A DNA stretch of 64,000 bases, from contig CACRXP010000014.1 in the NCBI GenBank assembly GCA_902702965.1, forward strand, positions 2,690,594 through 2,754,593, written 5' to 3'. The translations under genes were made by a program, and so were the position numbers. The DNA comes from Spirometra erinaceieuropaei (lineage: Eukaryota; Platyhelminthes; Cestoda; Diphyllobothriidea; Diphyllobothriidae). This document shows, piece by piece, positions 47,445 to 58,900 of this stretch. The notes beneath the pieces were generated by a model. It made no database searches. It worked only from the letters and a program-made list of their open reading frames with translations, and was not told where the DNA came from. Every line of letters starts with the position of its first letter. The first letter of the stretch is position 1.

Positions 47445-47985
47445 CGTTTGTGACCTGATGCAATCTGATGCTGTAAATTCCTTAACAGTCTAACTGGATA
47501 GTAATTTTTCTTGCACAGTAGTTAACATGAACGCTAACCGCAGCTAAGAGAATGGCTCTGGACATGTCGTCATTTTTATTTATTACGTCAATTTATAGGG
47601 AATTTTGGAGAAATTAGTAACAGAGGTCTGTCGCTTGAGTGGTTAACGAGGCATTTCCACATGACTACGGTGATCACCCAATGACGGATTAGGCATCCTG
47701 CATGAAAGTCGCAAAACAAACTGTTATTTTTCGCGTGCATTTGTGGGAATCCTTTACATATTTTAAAAGTGAGCACACAGAGTTGTTTATTGTTTCTCTC
47801 CACGCAAAGGATTAAGGGCTTTGATCTTCAGCTGTGAGACCCATAACGAAGCCATTTTCGAGTAAAAGGCTTATCAGAGATTAGGCTTATCTGATGTGAA
47901 ATATCATAATTTCCAAATTATGTGTGGATAGGGCATTCGGATCTGTGACGGGGTTTAGTTTAAGTAAACAACTCGCGAAGCTGGC
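47445..47985. other. Unannotated spacer
   Basis: Nothing is recognised. A short minus-strand frame (47588-47803) has no domain. Confidence 0.35.
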
Positions 47986-47991
47986 TGTTCA

Positions 47992-48271
47992 TATGTTAGA
48001 TATATTTCCCACATAAGCCCACTGCGTCAGTAGAAATTTGATTATCCGCATGTCAGTCGCATTTAAAGAGCACCCGATCGTGCAATAAACAGAGGATGTT
48101 GTAAATGGCGAGGCTTCTAGCAACATTATTAATGTCGTCTTCGGGTTTAGGAATATGATATGTGCACCCCTTCGTTCATCTCTCGAAATAACCCAAATCA
48201 AAGTAACGTCTAATAACAGCTTTTCGCACGGTCTCTTCAAAAGAACAATGGAGACAAGCTCGATATCGCCG
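47992..48271 (-). CDS. Candidate 3' exon or decayed exon, unknown gene
   Basis: On minus, a strong acceptor-like tract (CTCCCTTTTTTATTTCTACAG) ends at 48272, immediately before this stretch. One frame stays open from well upstream down to a stop at 47989-47991 and is hydrophobic (for example SIVLLKRPCEKLLLDVTLIW). Another frame has two TGA stops but reads more like a soluble protein (FEETVRKAVIRRYFDLGYFE, then PEDDINNVARSLAIYNILCL). I cannot decide which frame is real, or whether either is. No family is recognised. Confidence 0.22.
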
Positions 48272-48574
48272 CTGTAGAAATAAAAAAGGGAGATTTCAGT
48301 TAAAGAATAAACTAGATTTGCTGCTGGCGACGTTGCTAAGCAGATCATCATAACCAAGGCGTTAGCCTTGATGACTGATCTAATAGGAAATGTACTTCAT
48401 GTGGCAAAATGAGGCGAGTGTTACTGCAATTTTTTGTGCTAACTATTGCTTTTTACCGCGAAAGTTTATAACTGTACTCGCCACCGGTATTCGCTGCAAT
48501 AGAATTATGTTGCGGTTTTTGCTTTTTGTCTTCTTTCGTGCATCCGAACTATCAAATGATATTCTTAGCGCTTA

Positions 48575-50610
48575 GACTTCGCTCTCTTTTGAAAACCTCA
48601 ACTACCTTATTACCTCACGTTTTTGAGGCCGAAGCAAATGTCTTCAACGATAATGAGTATTTACTTTTACTTCTGCCTCAAATGTAACATGCTTTATCAG
48701 GCATTTAGCGTTCGTTCATCCAAGCGTTTGCCCAAATCTGATCTGAAAACCCCTTAAAGAAAAACCCTCAATCAACAAACCTGAGGTTTTTAAAAGTTAT
48801 TCATTTTTATTATTTTAAACCTTTTTCTCCACGACCATCAAAATGATATTCCCGCTCCCAACCTTGGAGATCCTTTTCATAGCTTCAGAATGACGAGTTT
48901 TGGGCCTCGCGAATTGCGTCTGCGGAACAAGCATTTCCCTAAGGTCTTGTCATGCGCATTTCTCATCCCATCGTAGTCATGTTTTTTCGACTGCTGAGTG
49001 ATATGTAAACCTTCGGTCCTAAGCCAGCCAATTCTTAAACACTCTGCCTACTTATTATATCCTGCTGAAACCTATTTTAGTCCGTTGTGCCAAACAGTAA
49101 ATTAGTTTGAGTAAATATCCCGACTGGTTAATACAAGCGTATCTCGATCCTCCTTAAGTACTTCCAACCAAACCTTTTTCGGAATGTTGTTAAAGTTCTA
49201 TATCTTTTTCAACTCGGCCCGCTCGGCGAATTCAACGCAACGGTAAATGATTCAACGAGACGCATACAGAGATGTACGTTAAAAGCGTCGACATCCTTTC
49301 CTCTAAACCTGTAATATTAGCACATAACTTCGATTCTTTTATGGCAGTGTGCAAAATACGATTGGGAATTCTTATGCGTTATCATCCTACACGAGTATAC
49401 AGAGATCATATCCATATTAAACTGCACCCTTGCTCCCTCCGTCATGTTTTACGCGCCATGTAAGCTGCCTACTTGCAAAAATGCACAACCGGCAGCCAGA
49501 GTTTTAATTCATGTAGTGACTCTTATGCAACTTTGCAGAAATTGAGCATACTCCAGGCATCTGCAGAAATCATATTTATTTCTGCATATATCTTTGGAAA
49601 TTCAACGTTCTGGGTATTATTTATTGGCCATGCCCATTAAAAGCTAATAAGGCACTATCTCCGCTGTCTTTTTTAAGTCAAAATCAGTAGGAAGTTTTGT
49701 TTATGACAAACTTTACGACGATATTTAAGCTGTTTTACCGCCTATTAGCATGCACCACAATTAATAATTTCGCCATGCTAAACACAACTGCAGTTTACTT
49801 TGTTCACTTTCATAGGAAACTGTTTTTGGCCGGCATTTAACACATTTTCTTCTGTCCTGTGGATATTGTTGGACATTTGTTAACATCCAGAGCAACTGAA
49901 AATACAATCAGCAATTTTCAAACTGCGCAAATGAGGAAAAACACAACAACCCTGGTGACGGAAGCTCTATCACAGGAGAAACAAAGTCCGACCAGAGCCA
50001 TACTACAATTGGGTCTAACACTAAAAGAGATTTTGTGAGAATTTGCTTCGTCCCCAACATCGATTTTAAAAGACTACAAGGTTATTTTCAAGAGTATATA
50101 GTATAGTCGACAGAACCGTTATGTAATGGAAAAGTCAGGAGGAGCAATAACTCGTGGATGTTTACGCGAATTACTTATTGGCAGGGCATGATCAGATTTA
50201 TTACATGGTCTGGGCACCACCAAGCATCACAGCTCCTCAAGGAATGGAAGGCATTCCAATGTAACTCTGTGCCTACCTACCAAGAAAGGGCTTATTTTTT
50301 GAGGAAACTAAACGCCTGAAAATCACCAAAGAAGTGCATGGCTTTTTGAATGTAGTGCCATCGTTTACAAATACAGCTTTTGCCAATTCGGTAATTGTAA
50401 TATGTGACCGCGTACCCAAATTACGTCTATTATCCTAATTACTTCACGACCAGTCGAGCCCACACATTAAAGATTTCCAAGTCCTGGAAACTGTCAGTTA
50501 TAAAATCAAACCGATGAAATAGCAACTTGTCTTTTATCCTAGTGGAAATTTTTATGACTTGACTGAAAAGAAAACCTGTCATCGTAATTTAAGATGAAGC
50601 TATGCAAGAG
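48575..50610. other. Unannotated AT-rich spacer
   Basis: There is no repeat family member and no convincing gene. Several open frames of about 60 codons occur by chance. Confidence 0.3.
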
Positions 50611-50614
50611 GTAT

Positions 50615-50720
50615 GCAAACTATAATATAAACTAATTCATGCACAATTCATCGTCTCTGTACCCATCCTACTCTGATGCACGCGGTGGACATCGTCAGTA
50701 TTGACGGCGGAACTAGCGTA
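50615..50720 (+). repeat. Repeat R6, copy 3
   Basis: GCACAATTCATCGTCTCTGT and TGATGCACGCGGTGGACATC correspond to GCGCAATTCGTCGTGCCTGC and TGAAGCACACGGCGGACATC at 39348-39394, and more weakly to 3053-3110. The downstream sequence differs from the other copies. Confidence 0.45.
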
Positions 50721-51116
50721 TAAGTGCAAATCTTTAAAACGACGGTGTTTTCAAGGATTCGCCTATCACTATGACTAGTGTGCATCTTAATTCTAGGTTT
50801 GCAACTTAGATTGAAAAGGATAATAGTCAGTCTTCTCCGGGGGTCCCCATCTATGGACAGGAAGGACGGTTGTTAAAACAGTTCGTCAAATATGTGGATA
50901 AGCGACTATCTACGATTCGTGAATATTGCGTCGGTACAACGTAACCAAAATCCCCTTCGCATTTCCCACTAGGTCGCAAGGATTACTTGCCCAAGTTATA
51001 AAATGGACTCAACATTTGGATGTCTCATCTAGTCTGTTTCGTACAGCATGCAGTAACCCTCTGAGAGCAGAAGCAAGCGGAGCAGTGAACTAAAAATACC
51101 ATCCTATTATCTCTGC

Positions 51117-51560
51117 CTAATGTAAGGACAAAGCTTCAAACATGATCAGCCGACGGCGGCGGCGACGTCTATGTTGCCTCATTGAAAGGATGTCCAGTGC
51201 AGTCAGGTCTACATTTATCAGTGCCGCGAACATCATCCCAGTTAAGGCGCCAAGAGATGTCCTGCCTATGCATTTATGCGCACTGAAACTGTGTTTATAA
51301 CGTCGCATACACCCGTGCATATAGTTAGACGGAGCGAACGCCAAAGCAAATGGTAAGTGGATTAGTTGAGCTCTTGCCAAAATTACTTTTAGCGTCAAAA
51401 ACAAAATTCGGCCTTCTGCCATGAGGATCAGCAAGATGGTGGACGCTATGCCGGCCCACAACGAGTAACTCAAACTTACCCGTAAAAGGGTCGCATAGAG
51501 GGAGAAAAGCTCAGCTTCCGCAAATAAACAGATTTCGCCAAATCTTGCCTTGTAATTGTT
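51117..51560 (-). CDS. Open frame of about 148 codons, unknown, weak candidate
   Basis: On minus, one frame is open from just after a stop near 51564 to a stop at 51117-51119. It has a hydrophobic stretch (LWAGIASTILLILMAEGRIL) suggestive of a membrane segment. A run of seven arginines lies near the end (51156-51176), made by a CGCCGCCGCCGTCGG-type stretch. There is no good splice acceptor at its upstream end and no recognised domain. It is the longest open stretch I found, but a chance frame remains likely. Confidence 0.2.
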   Translation of the reverse strand, partial: NNYKARFGEICLFAEAELFSLYATLLRVSLSYSLWAGIASTILLILMAEGRILFLTLKVILARAQLIHLPFALAFAPSNYMHGCMRRYKHSFSAHKCIGRTSLGALTGMMFAALINVDLTALDILSMRQHRRRRRRRLIMFEALSLH

Positions 51561-52034
51561 CTACCCCCTGCCTCAATTTTAGCCAGTTTTCGCTTTTCAA
51601 TTCAGGTTTATAAATAATAAACATTTGCGGATATTTAGCTTTATTTATTATCGAACAGTAATGGCGGAGATTGATCTGGAACGAACTAGTTTTATTGCAG
51701 ACAGTTATGGTAGCTTAACAAGGGAGAGAGGGAGTAAAACGCCGTATGCAACCTAAAGAGAAAGACGGAAAATCAAATCGGTAGAGGTTACGTGCGTAAT
51801 ATTATATTATTTTGCTTCTTTTTCTAGAAGCCACTTTAAGCTACCAGAAAAAGAATCGTAGGCGAAGATTTGAATGCGTTGGGTTGTTTTCCTTAAAACG
51901 GGAATCTAGAGAAAGGAATTCAAAGCCTTCATCCAAGAGGTTTTTTAGTCAAATGCATGATTAATTTGGTAATGCGAGAATAGTGCAAAAAGATCAACAT
52001 GTGTCATTTCAAAGCCAGGATGAAACAAAACGTC

Positions 52035-52960
52035 ATGACGTTTCCAACAGTTAGCCCGGCTGAACAATGCTAACGTGCGTTATACATAATGAAAATAAAT
52101 CACTCTTTTCAACCATTTGACGAAGTGCTCTCGCCCAGTTAGTTGCCTTGGTTGTTCGGGACAGTCTAGAAAGTGCACAAAATATCATGTTAACCTAACT
52201 CCATTTGCACAAGGGGAGGCCTAGCCTGTCGAGATACGTTTGGCCTGACGTATCGCCAGTAACCCCGTAGGTCGATTTGTCTCAGCGACTGAAGAGACGA
52301 TGCACCAAGCCAACCAGCCTCCTAACAGGCTAAACTACCCCCCCCCCGTAGATGTAGTAGCACACCACTATGGGAAGTGGGTAGCACACAATTCGTACTT
52401 ATTGGGCAATTACGAATGGTAATGACAGAAAACCAGGTCGAAAACTTAGCCGGGTGGTCGAAAAGGATGTCCTGCTTGTTTGTGTTGTAGTCAACAATTT
52501 GGCATTTCACAGTCAGCCTTGCTGGTCAGAAGCTCGGCTTTTTGATAAGTGCCTCAGAAGTACATCTTTATTCGTAAGCACTTTTTTCCTGACGATTAGA
52601 CAAACCTACGAAACTGCACTAGGCTTCCTCATGACAGCCACCTGATGTCTCAACGAGGAGTGTAGATTAAGCTAGATTATTCACGATCAGTGGCCGCAAC
52701 ATCGAATATTACATACACATAACCTCGTCTTGCTATAAGATGAACGGAACACACGTCCATGTTAAACGCCGAGCCTTCCAATGGCAACCCGTATATGCGC
52801 ACATATGTAGTTTCCAAAGACGTCACGCGTGTATTCACAGAGGTTTGTGGTACAGACTACCTTGGTATGCAACAATCTGTATTTGCTTATAAGTGTGTGA
52901 AAAAAAGTTAATCTGCAAATTCTGAGGCCTCTGGTTGAACAAAGCACGGCAACGGTATCG
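52035..52960 (+). repeat. Repeat R2, copy 2 (uninterrupted)
   Basis: This is the full-length counterpart of 43930-45850 without the TIR-A insertion. The pre-insertion target TA is at 52808-52809, between ACATATG and GTTTCC. A run of C at 52339-52347 replaces CCCCC in copy 1. Termini of the element are not recognisable, and no long open frame runs through both copies, so its class is unknown. Confidence 0.85.
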
Positions 52961-53009
52961 AGAAGAACCCCACCCAACTGTCAGTAGACTGTGGCTCGTG
53001 TCATACGTG

Positions 53010-53215
53010 ATTTATCGTAAAGGGAGTTTTATGAGTAAGGCAGCACATTAGACAGTAAGCTGATAAAATGAAAGAAAACACAAACATTGCCTGAATTTAT
53101 GGCGAAAGTCATATCCTACGCCATCGTACAACAACAAAAATGAGAGTAGTAATTAAACAAGAGTCAGACAGTTAATTTCACAAAATAACCGATTTTGAGT
53201 TAAGGTGTGAGGTAG
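53010..53215 (+). repeat. Dispersed repeat R3, copy 2
   Basis: It aligns with 13365-13570 in the same orientation and begins about 50 bp after R2 copy 2. No R2 sequence accompanies the other R3 copy, so the two are probably independent. Confidence 0.45.
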
Positions 53216-53379
53216 TGGGAAGTTGTCGTTGTTGGCAGGTTAATTTCTGCAACAGTCTGCAAAGGTATGCCAAGATAAAACGCCATATAATATGACCCAC
53301 AGCCTACTGACAGTCAAGTACGGTCGTTTTCTATACCGTTGTCTAAAGCACTTTTAAAATTTAGTCGAGGGAAGTTTAA

Positions 53380-53510
53380 ATCAACAAAGTGATTCGGAAA
53401 TTGTCCCGCGAAACAGCATTGATAACGGTCAGCACCGGGGAATACCGCGTGATTCCTGTTGGTGGACTTCCATCTGCTTTGTCTGGTCTCTGGTTCGTAG
53501 AAACCCGACA
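53380..53510 (+). repeat. Dispersed repeat R5, copy 2
   Basis: This is the counterpart of 46573-46678, with the best match around 53418-53468. A minus-strand frame covers it (for example FPGADRYQCCFAGQFPNHFV), but the same frame is not kept in copy 1. Confidence 0.4.
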
Positions 53511-53519
53511 AAATAGCCA

Positions 53520-54435
53520 GCCTCAGGTCATGGGAAATGCAGCTCTCTTACCTTACGCAAAACTGTGCCTTTGAAACTTGTCAACAGGTCTATTGTTTAA
53601 TGAAACACGTATCTATTAAAGATTCCACCCAAATTTACAACTGCCAGGACCTGGCCACTTATGATGCCAAAATGTCGATTTCTGCATTTTTCGCCCTCGG
53701 GACACTAGATCATGCAAATAGTTGTTTAGGTATTTTTGCAGCCAAATTTACTTTTTGCCGAATCGTGAGAAGTCTTAGAAAACCTGATGACCAAAATCTC
53801 AACCGCTGGTGGGGGCACCTGGTATACGGTCTTTTTTATTTCTAGGCCTAATGAACGTAAAGTGGATGAAAAAAATCCGAATCTCCGGAGGCCGCGCTTG
53901 AGTTTATTTATTTCTTAGATTATTTTTCCAAAGTACAGCCGATACGTCCACAAAATGAAACTTTACATAGACATATTCGTCCAATACTTGCCCTAGGGTG
54001 AAAGTCTATAAAAGAGTAATCGTGATCATCCTCCAAGCGGTTTTCTTAGTCAGGAACATACCAAAACACGTCCATACCAAATCAGGCTTACGTCAAAGTC
54101 ATTGGCTATATTTTTGGAATTGTCCACACATCCAACTTCGGGAGAAAGAATTAGATCCGCATGAAGCGGAATAAGCTCATAGTTGGAAAAGCATACAACG
54201 TGAAACAATAGCAAGTAGAACATTCTGGCCTGGTCTTTGTACGGCAGCAAAACTTTCCCACTTGTTTATCGCCAATGCAGTCTTGGGTCTGAACTAGGCA
54301 TGGGTAGTTTTCATTGCTGGAAAAAGTTCCTTAATACAGTCATCATGGACGTGCAGTGATTCACCGAAAAGCATATTCGTAAACTTAACACTAACGTATT
54401 CACTTATGAAGCCTGCGATTTCCTAACTGAATGTT
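53520..54435. other. Unannotated spacer
   Basis: A 102-codon + frame at 53537-53845 has no recognised domain or firm splice borders. Nothing else is seen. Confidence 0.3.
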
Positions 54436-54440
54436 TCTAG

Positions 54441-54562
54441 TCTGTGGCTTCAGAATTCTCCTGAAAAGCATAGAAAGTTTAGTCCTGATGTGGGTCAAGG
54501 AGCATCTGGATCCTCTGTATTTGGCGGAAAATTCGACTCAGCCGGAATGGACGTTTGCAGAG
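54441..54562 (+). CDS. Candidate internal exon (122 bp), unknown gene
   Basis: The segment follows an acceptor-like AATGTTTCTAG and ends at GCAGAG followed by GTGAGG, a near-consensus donor. After two leading bases the frame gives CGFRILLKSIESLVLMWVKE then HLDPLYLAENSTQPEWTFAE, with no stop. The peptide has the mix of aromatic, acidic and helical residues of real protein, and the frame is open on both sides. I do not recognise the family. The exon would be phase 2 at the start and phase 0 at the end. No partner exon is established. Confidence 0.35.
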
Positions 54563-54569
54563 GTGAGGT

Positions 54570-55180
54570 CAGACTATCAAAAACAATTGTTGGAGAACCC
54601 ATACGTTTGTCCTAAGTTAATTTGGTTATTCAGTTTCCACAGCTCTTTCTCTCCCACTCTTTAGACTACTTGCTGCAGTCCTATACTCAGGCTAAGTCTT
54701 GAATGTCCCGTCACAGGAATATCGAAACTCTAAAGCTTTTCGTGTCCAAAACATGGAATAGTTTGTCGGCAGTCAATAATATGGCCACGTGTTCCAGGTT
54801 CGAGAGCCAAATTAAAGTTCACATCACATCAAACACATCGAGTGTATTGCCAAGCGCACTCTTGTATTGAATATTTCTACGGCAATTATATTATTAAACA
54901 TTGTAGTTTGTTTATATTTTCCCGGAGATTGTGTATGATAAAATTCAAATATTTTATGTGTGCTTATAAGCAGGCAGAAATTGACTAAATGACGGCACAA
55001 AACGATTGAGGGCCATCTGTCGACGTTTCCTGTCGACTACAGCGTTAAGTTAACAAATTAAATCATTCTTTTCATTTCTTTTATTGGCAATATATTCCTG
55101 CCGATGCTGTATAATGCAAAACCTAGCAATTGATATGGAAATCAGCGCTACGCAATCGCTGTTTCTGTGCGCCTCTGCTA
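54570..55180. other. Unannotated spacer
   Basis: Nothing is recognised before the TA that precedes the next TIR-A copy. Confidence 0.35.
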
Positions 55181-55183
55181 ATA

Positions 55184-55696
55184 CAGTAGATGGGCTAACT
55201 CGTGCAATGTCACCCTACATTCCGAAATGCGTTTTCATTTCGAAAAGATTAATTAAGTAGGGTTGTAAAACAAATCAGCCTGCAGAATAATTCTATAATA
55301 TTGCAGTTACCTCAGGATGCCGACTTTCGAACGAATTTCCTTTCGGTTGCATACAAAAACCGTACTCTGTAAAAAATGACTACTTATGTAGCATGAATTT
55401 TTCTCATTGATTTTCGATGCCCCTAAACGTCCAATTATATTTCATGGAGAACATGCATAAAAATATTCATTCTTTCATTAATTCGGTAGAAAATTACATT
55501 TACTTTCAACCGTTTACTTATAAAGGGTAAAATTTGGTTTTAAATTTGTTCGAAAGCCATCATCCTGATGTAACTGAATTTCCATAGAATTATGTCGCTG
55601 GATGATTAGTTTTACAAACCTACTAATTGATTTTTTTCAAAACAAAAACGCATTTCGGAATTCCGGTTGAAATTTCATGAGTTAGCCCATCTACTG
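55184..55696 (+). mobile_element. TIR-A transposon, deletion derivative with both tips (513 bp)
   Basis: The tips are CAGTAGATGGGCTAACTCGT and ATGAGTTAGCCCATCTACTG, with TA at 55182-55183 and 55697-55698. The left arm is full length to about 55540 (AAATTTGGTTTTAAA). The right arm begins abruptly near 55550 at TCGAAAGCCATCATCCTGAT, so the core and the inner right arm are deleted. It could be an internal deletion after insertion or a mobilised short form. Confidence 0.9.
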
Positions 55697-55909
55697 TACC
55701 TTACTGAAGAATGTCTACGTGTCTCCATTTCTGTGAAAGGTTGGAGGTTTGTTATATCGGATTTTCTTGAGTGCGCTAGATTTCGGATTGCACAGCCCAC
55801 CCTTCCAAATGTCGACCGAAATCTGCCCAAACCGTTTTCACTTCATATTTGTATTTTGGAACCTTTGGGTCAGTCACGAAAGTGCAGAGCAGAACGGTTT
55901 TGAGTCTTG

Positions 55910-58900
55910 TTACACAAATTCAGCATAAATTAGTAGAAAATTTGGAATTTTCGCAAATAAGTGACCTTTTGACACATTATTTTAAGATCATTCTATAGCA
56001 CAAAACCCGTAGACTTTATTTTCATCGATGTCCGAGTTTTAAGATGTTTGTACTGCCCTAAAAAGGCATAAATATCTGGTTATTAGCAAAATTTAATTGT
56101 GAAGAAAGTATTTTATGGCGTTTTATGATGAAAAATCTCCAGTTATAGCGCAAGACATTTGAACCTCTCTACAACTGGCCTGCGAGAGGATGGCTCAGCA
56201 GTCAATTTCGGCATTACTGAGTTTTATGGTGCACAACCGGTGGCCACATTTCGGAAAAATGTAAACGACTGTCTCTATTTATATGCAATAATTTGATTGG
56301 CAGATCTAATCTATGAATCAAGTGTTTAGGGTATGCATGCAATATTGAGACAGGTCGATTTTTGAGCTTTAAACTGCACATCGCACTTTTTACGAGCAAA
56401 AAACACGGCTATTGCGTAAGCATCTTAAGTTGCCGAAGTAACTTTGTAAAAACTCTGTCACCAAGTTAATAGAGGACCGAATTTCTCAGAAAGAAATACT
56501 GCTTCGTAGTATATTTTAGGTGCTGAAGACAGACCCTTAACGTGAAGTAGCTGTATTGACCGGCGACTTAAAAATTCTCGAAAAACGCTAGTTTCTGAAG
56601 AGTTTTAATATGATAATCCGCTTTCTTGGAATAGAATCCTTTGAATCCATTTCAAGCTGATGTAAATGTTCTGGAGGTTTTTTCCTTCTGTCCTTGTTGG
56701 CTTTATGTATAATGACAGCCCACGCCTGTATTCCTCTTGACCGGTAGTGGAATATTCGGATTTATTGATTTTTAGTCATAACTTCGGCCAGGGATTGAAT
56801 GGTAAACTGGAAACAAAGAGGGTCCACATTATGCATGTGCCTTGATATGCAGAAAAGCCCAAAATTTGCGGATTAATGCTTGGCAGTTTTTCATGAAGTT
56901 AGATAAAAGAGATATTGGAGTGATATTACGCAAGCCATCGGCACAAAAGACCATACGTAGTCGCATCCTTCTTGTCATCGTGCTGGTCCTTAGATGAGTA
57001 TGACTTAAACCCATTTACGGGGTTCGTTTTGGAAGAGGTCGCAACTTATGCAAATTACCTCTTTGTCTTTATATTGGTGAGAGATCTCGGCTGAAAAACC
57101 ACATTTTGTAAAAAAAATGCGGTTGATTGGGCAACTGCAGTTACCATGTAGGGCATTACAACTATTTTGAAATATAAACTCCAATAAAGGGGGGAATATG
57201 AACCTTTTGTGTTGTTTGTACTTATGTATCTGCTAAAAAGAGTAATCACTAGTACGTCTTTTTAGTGGAGTTTGATTAGGCTTATTGAGCCACCGAAAAT
57301 TACTACAGGCAAGTACACGTACATGAAATTTTACTTTTATCTAACTCCAGTATACACAATTTTTTTGAGTTGTGGCTAATCTTTTCCTTAACACAAACCC
57401 ACATGGGATGATATTTTACGTTAAACATTTTCATAACCGTGCGCTCTTGAAGTGAATTAGCACCGATGTCTCTGTCCGTATTAAGAAATAAACTATTTCT
57501 ATGATGCCTTCAATGGTCGAACATTCAGAGAGTCATATAAGCTATGTTCCTTGCAACTTAAAGGGAATAACGATATTTTGGGCGTAATCCATTATCATTT
57601 GCGACTTAACGCGCGTTTGGCGCATTTCAAATGGAATACATACTTTTGACTTTTGTAAATTTTTCTGGAATCCCAAAGAATCATCACGTGTTCTACAATC
57701 TCCCCTAACCAACGCTTCAGTTCAGTTTATTGAGAGAAATGTAGGTCTTTACCTTTGAACTCCCTATTTGTGTACATGCAACTGCAAAACGCCGACTCTG
57801 GCAGGATACTTGAAGGCCGCAGTCAGCACTTCGCGAATTTTGATGTAAATCCTGTGAGCCTTTTATGCGCAAAGCATCCGCAGACTTGACAGGTGAATGC
57901 TACTTAAGAATGCTTAAAACTCCTCTGTTTTTGGGCTTCCTGACATTAGCCGTTTACGCAATTACCTGAAGCAGCCCTTCCTCAAACTGTCCATTTTCGA
58001 TATGTAAGAAGCCTTTTAGCTTGTGAAGAAAGAGACAGGATTCCTGGAACTAGGACCAATCTCCTGCTTCAGACGGCTTCCTGTTGCTTTTCATCTATCA
58101 TCTTACCTCCATTACCCAGTCCTTGGAGGGCACTTATTAAATTCCGGCGGATAACTAACCCAATTCTCTCCTCCTTGTGGCCTCAAAAAATTTGGCTGAG
58201 ACGGATTATTTATCCAGAAATACAGTCTTCCTTACCACTGTTTATTATCCTTTGGATAGTTTCCATTTTTCGTTCACCTGCATTCCTAATTCATCTGGCC
58301 ATCATTACCCTATATTATTTGTTTGAGTTCACAAACATCCAGCTGGCGTTACTTCTGGAAGACTAATCCCATTTCTAAGTAGCTTCCTGCGGTAAATATG
58401 CAATGTCTTTCTCAAAACCTAACGGTCGCTCCTCCAACTATTCCTGCCGTTAGCTGACGCATATAAGGAACCCGCCGCTCCGCTCTCATCACAGTTACAA
58501 AAAAGGAATCCAGTGACCAAAAAACTTTCATCGTCCACGATAACCGCCAGGGTTTGCAAACCAACAAAGATTTCAAACCTTAAATGCAACTGGCATTCAA
58601 ACTTGAGTCTACGTTTTCCATTAGACAACATAATTTTTTCAAATTGTATTAATAGAACTTAAAAAGCAATCAACAAAGAACAGGACCTAAAAGAGACACG
58701 AAGCAATTTTTAGGGCAGAATGAAACGTCGGCACTGTCTCCCGTCTTTCATTCGGGAAAATGACTTGTGAGCGAAAGGATTGCAGTGCGGCTACTGTGAA
58801 GGTGAAGGTAGGAATCTGAGCCATCTTTGAGTATGTACATAAAAGTAGAACAATACCTGGCAGGTACCGTTTTGGTGATCACGTTCAAGGACAGAAGGAA

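Noticed and set aside
50800..50945. Reading with GVPIYGQEG and FVKYVDKR on +, suspected reverse transcriptase
   Set aside because: The YVDK does not match the YVDD/YADD catalytic box, and surrounding motifs are missing; too weak to call.
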